Positions 60,522 to 64,000 of a stretch of DNA of 64,000 nucleotides are shown here, piece by piece (within the stretch, counting starts at the first letter, position 1; each line of letters begins with the position of its first letter). The position numbers were made by a program, and so were the translations under genes. The notes beneath the pieces were generated by a model. That model searched no databases. It saw only the letters and a program-made list of their open reading frames with translations, and was not told the DNA's origin. Source of the DNA: an uncultured Mediterraneibacter sp. (GTDB lineage: Bacteria > Bacillota > Clostridia > Lachnospirales > Lachnospiraceae); NCBI GenBank assembly GCA_934309345.1, contig CAKRDD010000009.1, forward strand, positions 1-64,000. Reading direction: 5' to 3'.

Positions 60522-61481
60522 TTACGTGTGTTGCTGGACGGTGGGAGATGGAGTGCGAATGATGTCCTCAAGAGGCTGTACATGGTATCCCATTTCTTCC
60601 CATCTGGTCAGTAGTTCATCCAGAATTTCAGCATTAGTGGAAGAGGTGCTGTGGAGCAGAACGATAGCTCCGGGATGAATCCTTCCGAGGAGTTTAGAGA
60701 AAGCTTCTTCTTTGGATGGCTGGTTATCCTGATACCAGTCTACGTAGGCGAGACTCCAGAAGAAACTTTTGTAACCAAGCTCTTTTGCCATTTGAAGATT
60801 GGCTTCACTGTATTTTCCCTGAGGAGGCCGATAGTATTTGGTCATATTCTTTCCGGTTACATTTTTATAGGCAGTTTCTACATAGTCCAGTTCTTTTTGG
60901 AAATCTTCTATAGAAGAAATACGGGACATGTCGGGGTGATGCCAGGTATGGTTTCCTACGGTGTGTCCTTCTTTCGTTATCCGTTTGATCAATTCAGGTT
61001 CGGAGTCAATGTAGGTTCCTACAACGAAAAAAGTGGCTTTTACCTGATGCTTTTTCAGTGCATCAAGGATAGCAGGAGTATTTCCGTTTTCGTAACCGGC
61101 ATCAAAAGTAAGATACAGAACTTTTTCAGTCGTATCCTGTGCATAATAAGCATCCATAGATGCAAGTTCCTGGATCGAAGCATTTCCAACAGGAGTTTTG
61201 CCTTCTTGCTGAAAACTTAACCCCCAGTTTCCTTCTGAAGAAAGGGTGAGATCAGGAAGGGCACAGGAAATTGTCCGGGGGATAGAAGTCACGGAGTTCT
61301 GGTTGACAGGAGAGAGGAGAGCCGAAGCTGACTCACCGGAAAAAGCGGAAATCTGTTCTTTAAGAAATCCGGCTCCAATACCTGAAAAATAAGAGAAGAT
61401 AAGAAATAAAATGCAATATTTTTTTGATTTCAAAGGGTGTATGGGAAAATGGATACATTTCCGGGAAAGAGAGAGTTTCAT
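60522..61481 (-). CDS. Polysaccharide deacetylase, PdaA-like
   Basis: A 319-residue NodB-fold enzyme, anchored by an N-terminal hydrophobic segment (about 21-42). The metal and catalytic motifs are LYLTFDAGYENGNTPAIL, GHTVGNHTWHHPDM, YYRPPQGKYSEANLQ and IVLLHSTSSTNAEILDELL. This pattern matches PdaA, which removes acetyl groups from N-acetylmuramic acid during muramic-lactam formation for spore cortex. The start at the complement of 61479-61481 is chosen for its CGAGGTGA site. It is convergent with the FGGY gene. Confidence 0.88.
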   Translation of the reverse strand: MKLSLSRKCIHFPIHPLKSKKYCILFLIFSYFSGIGAGFLKEQISAFSGESASALLSPVNQNSVTSIPRTISCALPDLTLSSEGNWGLSFQQEGKTPVGNASIQELASMDAYYAQDTTEKVLYLTFDAGYENGNTPAILDALKKHQVKATFFVVGTYIDSEPELIKRITKEGHTVGNHTWHHPDMSRISSIEDFQKELDYVETAYKNVTGKNMTKYYRPPQGKYSEANLQMAKELGYKSFFWSLAYVDWYQDNQPSKEEAFSKLLGRIHPGAIVLLHSTSSTNAEILDELLTRWEEMGYHVQPLEDIIRTPSPTVQQHT

Positions 61482-61537
61482 TCGTTCACCTCGGAAAATC
61501 GTTAATAGAATATATGAAATTGTATTTCTTTTTATAC

Positions 61538-61566
61538 TTGTTGAGCAGGCAAAGGAATGATATACT
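61538..61566 (+). promoter_or_regulatory. Promoter of the ECF S-component gene
   Basis: TTGTTG (61538-61543) and TATACT (61561-61566) with 17-base spacing, about 60 bases before the start codon. Confidence 0.55.
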
Positions 61567-61625
61567 AATCCGGTAATTGTATTGTATCCCGCAAGTTGGG
61601 AATGATAACAAGGAGGAATTGAATA

Positions 61626-62282
61626 ATGAAAACAAAGAAACATGACACTCGTTGGATGGTTAGTGTTGCACTTATGGCAGCAATCGTGATCGTACTGGCC
61701 AATACACCGCTTGGTATGATCCAGCTCCCTATCATTAAGGCAACAACAGTTCATATTCCGGTGATCCTCGGAGCAATTCTGTTGGGACCTGGTGCAGGAG
61801 CAATTCTTGGAGCAGTTTTTGGTATATGCTCTCTGGTCAGTAATACAATGGCTCCGACACTGTTATCCTTTGCATTTTCACCATTTTTAAGTACAACAGG
61901 AATTCCTGGAGCGTTGAAAGCAATCTGGATTTCCGTTGGATGCAGAATTCTGATCGGTGTGGTAGCAGGATGGCTGTGGGTACTTTTTACAAAGATTAAA
62001 CTGAATCAGTTTATCGCACTTCCGATTGTGGGATTTGTTGGTTCAATGGTGAATACTGTCACTGTAATGGGAAGTATCTATTTCCTGTTTGCACAGCAGT
62101 ATGCCGAGGCAAAAGAAGTTGCACTTACAGCAGTATTCGGTCTGGTGATGGGAACTGTGACAGCATCTGGTATTCCGGAAGCAATCGCAGCAGCAATTCT
62201 CGTTCTTGCACTTGGAAAAGTACTTGTTGTAGTTTTCCGCAAGATGAACCTTGGGGCTGTGAATGTGGAGTCTGCAAAATAA
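61626..62282 (+). CDS. ECF transporter S component
   Basis: A 218-residue membrane protein with about six transmembrane segments. The opening WMVSVALMAAIVIVLANTPLGMIQLPIIKATTVHIPVILGAILLGPGAGAILGAVFGI is the pattern of vitamin S components (ECF substrate-specificity subunits), with similarity to the pantothenate-type group. It would need the EcfA/EcfT module encoded elsewhere. RBS AAGGAGG. The substrate is not settled by sequence, and no riboswitch is seen upstream. Confidence 0.8.
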   Translation: MKTKKHDTRWMVSVALMAAIVIVLANTPLGMIQLPIIKATTVHIPVILGAILLGPGAGAILGAVFGICSLVSNTMAPTLLSFAFSPFLSTTGIPGALKAIWISVGCRILIGVVAGWLWVLFTKIKLNQFIALPIVGFVGSMVNTVTVMGSIYFLFAQQYAEAKEVALTAVFGLVMGTVTASGIPEAIAAAILVLALGKVLVVVFRKMNLGAVNVESAK

Positions 62283-62316
62283 CAGACAGATTTTAAAATA
62301 GAAGAAAGATATGAAT

Positions 62317-62410
62317 CATGAAGAAGTTGAATAAATGTGGAATCAAGACTGTTGTCAGTTCACAAAGTTGTGAAATAGTAATAAAACCACAAAAAATCAA
62401 CTTCTTCATG
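62317..62410. repeat. Nested inverted-repeat element
   Basis: Perfect 14-base arms CATGAAGAAGTTGA (62317-62330) and TCAACTTCTTCATG (62397-62410) enclose TGTGG/CCACA and an inner hairpin TTCACAA-AG-TTGTGAA. The arms are followed by TTGCTTTTTG. It may act as a terminator for the S-component gene, or be a small MITE. It lies just before the promoter of the BMC gene pair. Confidence 0.7.
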
Positions 62411-62443
62411 TTGCTTTTTGATGAATTTTAGTTGCTGTTATAG

Positions 62444-62472
62444 TTGATTAAGTGTCAGGTGTGTATTATAAT
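62444..62472 (+). promoter_or_regulatory. Promoter of the BMC shell gene pair
   Basis: TTGATT (62444-62449) and a consensus TATAAT (62467-62472) are 17 bases apart, about 65 bases upstream of the first shell gene. Confidence 0.75.
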
Positions 62473-62535
62473 AAAGCTATATGATATGCAAAAACTGTTG
62501 GAAGATCAGAACAGCAGAAAGAAGAGGAGAAAGAT

Positions 62536-62835
62536 ATGGCAGAGGATTACAGAAACCAGGCAATCGGCGTATTTGAACTGGAAAGTGAGTGTATCTGTTT
62601 TGTAGCACTTGATGCGGCAGCAAAAGCAGCAGCAGTAAAGATTCAGGGTGTGGAGAGAAATCGTCTTGCGGCAGGAGCCTGCGTGAAGATGAGAGGAAGT
62701 GTCTCTGACGTGAAGGCTGCAATGGAAGCAGCACTGGATGTAGCCAGACCGTTGACGAAGATTGTTTCCCATACGGTGATTGCATCACCTTCTGAGGATA
62801 CGGAAAAAGCAATTGCAATGACAATTAATAAATAG
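62536..62835 (+). CDS. Bacterial microcompartment shell protein (BMC-domain hexamer)
   Basis: A 99-residue single BMC domain: AIGVFELESECICFVALDAAAKAAAVKIQGVERNRLAAGACVKMRGSVSDVKAAMEAALDVARP, then VSHTVIASPSEDTEKAIAM. These match the PduA/EutM-type fold (alternating strand-helix with the Val-Arg-Gly-Asp-type turn). The pore region differs from canonical KIGSGLV (here NRLAAGA), so the pore may be altered. RBS AGAGGAGAAAG. Paired with another BMC gene downstream and separated by 36 kb from the PduU/EutS-like pair. Confidence 0.82.
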   Translation: MAEDYRNQAIGVFELESECICFVALDAAAKAAAVKIQGVERNRLAAGACVKMRGSVSDVKAAMEAALDVARPLTKIVSHTVIASPSEDTEKAIAMTINK

Positions 62836-62918
62836 GTATTTGTTCAATTGTCTGTTGTACATATGAGAAGAGTATTGTTTTGTGAGGAAATCAGAGAAGG
62901 AAAAGAAAGGGAAATAAG

Positions 62919-63200
62919 ATGAAGAAATATGGAGCATATGGCCTGGTAGAGGTAAAAGGAGAATCCAATGCGGTGATCGTAGTTGACCGCATGTTAAAGA
63001 CTGCAGAAGTAGAGTATGTGACACAGGACACAAAGTGTGGTGGACATGCACTTGTTTTTGTAGGTGGCAGCGTATCAGCAGTAACAGCAGCGGTTGATGA
63101 AGTGAAAAATAATGCACCGTGTAAGATAGAACATACGGCTGTGATCTCCAATCCGTCTCAGGAGATGGTTGACATAGTAGAAATGTTTAAGAATAGATAA
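62919..63200 (+). CDS. Second BMC-domain shell protein
   Basis: A 93-residue BMC domain: YGAYGLVEVKGESNAVIVVDRMLKTAEVEYVTQDTKCGGHALVFVGGSVSAVTAAVDEVKNNAPCKIEHTAVISNPSQEMVDIVEMF. The central pore loop reads TKCGGHA, close to the KxGxG pore signature of PduA-like hexamers with a Cys in it. Located 83 bases after the first BMC gene, with a weak GAAAGGGAA site. Ser and Cys in the pore could affect what it admits. No signature enzyme lies between here and the window end. Confidence 0.8.
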   Translation: MKKYGAYGLVEVKGESNAVIVVDRMLKTAEVEYVTQDTKCGGHALVFVGGSVSAVTAAVDEVKNNAPCKIEHTAVISNPSQEMVDIVEMFKNR

Positions 63201-63218
63201 GAGTTAGGATTAAGTAAA

Positions 63219-64000
63219 ATGGAAAGAGCAATCTTGTTTTTTGATATTGATGGAACAGTGTTGAGTGAAGTGACAAAAGAGGTACCGCAAAGTGCGATTG
63301 AGGCAATGGAAAAAGCACGAGCGGAAGGACATCTGCTGTTTATTAATACAGGCAGAACAATCTGTAGTATTCCGACAGAGGTGAGAAAATTCCAATTTGA
63401 TGGGTATTTGTGTGGCTGTGGGACATATCTTACAGAACATGATGAAGTTTTGCTAAAAAGCTCGATTGAGAAGCAGAGAGGTATAGAACTGCTGCGAAAA
63501 GCAAAAGAATGTAATCTTGGTGTTATTGCAGAAGGACAAGAGGATTGTTATTTTCCTGGGCACATATCACGATTTGACAGGTTAGAATCTACAAGAAGAT
63601 ATTTTGCATCTAGAGGAATAGGAATCGAACAGTCTTTAGAGAGCGAAAGATTTGAATATGATAAGTTGTTTGTTTACGTAGATGATAAGAGTGATTTTGA
63701 TTCTTTTCGTGAATATCTTGGAGATGACATGGAAGCACTTGACCGTGGCGGAAAGGCTTATGAAGTGATTCAAAAAGGATTTTCCAAAGCAACCGCCTGT
63801 CAGTTTATTATGGAAAAATATGGCTTGGATGCAAGTCGGGCGTATGTCTTCGGAGACAGCAGTAATGATCTGGCGATGTTTGAATATGCGGATCATGCGA
63901 TTGCGATGGGCAGACATGATTCAGTATTGGATCCACATGCTGAGTTTGTCACAAAGACTGTGGAAGAAGATGGAATTGCATATGCCATGAAGCATTATGG
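63219..64000 (+). CDS. Cof-type HAD family phosphatase (partial, runs off the window)
   Basis: The first 260 residues of a haloacid dehalogenase-superfamily phosphatase. Motif I is ILFFDIDGTVLS with the nucleophilic Asp; motif II appears at LLFINTGRTI; motif III/IV at GFSKATACQFIMEKYGLDASRAYVFGDSSNDLAMFEYADHAIAMG. The cap domain lies between. Cof/YidA-type enzymes hydrolyse sugar phosphates, FMN or pyridoxal phosphate. It starts 18 bases after the second BMC gene and may be co-transcribed with it. The end is not seen. Confidence 0.88.
   Translation, partial: MERAILFFDIDGTVLSEVTKEVPQSAIEAMEKARAEGHLLFINTGRTICSIPTEVRKFQFDGYLCGCGTYLTEHDEVLLKSSIEKQRGIELLRKAKECNLGVIAEGQEDCYFPGHISRFDRLESTRRYFASRGIGIEQSLESERFEYDKLFVYVDDKSDFDSFREYLGDDMEALDRGGKAYEVIQKGFSKATACQFIMEKYGLDASRAYVFGDSSNDLAMFEYADHAIAMGRHDSVLDPHAEFVTKTVEEDGIAYAMKHY

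Overview
The window reads as the chromosome of a low-to-mid GC Gram-positive gut anaerobe. Lachnospiraceae (relatives of Ruminococcus, Dorea, Mediterraneibacter) is the best guess. Grounds: AGGAGG-type ribosome binding sites, frequent ATG/TTG starts, gene content (Ddh-type lysine pathway, PRD-regulated galactitol PTS, ECF vitamin transporters, bacterial microcompartment shell genes, DUF4179 anti-sigma pairs), and a Tn916/Tn1549-type conjugative element. No rRNA, tRNA or CRISPR array was recognised. The taxonomic call is inference from protein style, not from a marker comparison.

Layout. 1-7360 is the right-hand part of an integrative element, AT-richer than the rest: the tail of an unknown gene, a four-gene ABC-transporter cassette, group II intron debris, a small membrane protein, and the regulation/excision/integration module (Orf7-like sigma factor, Orf8-like protein, excisionase, small DNA-binding protein, tyrosine integrase). 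It ends just upstream of a short RpoD-like sigma gene. 7400-24000 is housekeeping: sigma factor, lipoprotein, a eukaryotic-type HisA, secA, prfB with its programmed +1 frameshift, hom, a CYTH protein, a DJ-1 protein, then the protein quality-control series tig-clpP-clpX-lon, engB, an AI-2E family permease and an FAD oxidoreductase. 25300-26850 is a compact microcompartment-like cluster: two PduU/EutS-type shell proteins and an EutP/PduV GTPase with no signature enzyme.

27700-32050 is a MarR-controlled pair of half-size ABC exporters with nested palindromes at its promoter. 32050-38100 holds two small XRE regulators diverging from a CoA-transferase, followed by two complete small-large pairs of aconitase-family hydro-lyases. 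38100-40660 is accessory: a frameshifted Rpn-type nuclease/transposase gene and a three-gene cassette (DUF4869-like protein, mini P-loop protein, short unknown protein). 40690-49050 is a galactitol/tagatose operon: PRD activator, PTS IIA-IIB-IIC, polyol-phosphate dehydrogenase, PfkB kinase, class II aldolase, sugar epimerase. Rpn debris with the same stem-loop repeat follows, then an ECF sigma/DUF4179 anti-sigma pair.

51560-53940 (minus strand) is a TPP riboswitch-controlled thiW-thiC unit. 54220-60520 is an L-arabinose locus (AraR, AraD, AraA, FGGY kinase) interrupted by meso-diaminopimelate dehydrogenase. 60522-64000 contains a PdaA-like deacetylase, an ECF S component, two more BMC shell proteins behind their own promoter, and the start of a HAD phosphatase.

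The most interesting points are the orphan BMC shell genes at two loci, the DUF4869/P-loop cassette, the large folded palindromic elements at 12237-12379 and 62317-62410, the Rpn fragments each preceded by a stem-loop repeat, and the doubled hydro-lyase pairs linked to a CoA-transferase.
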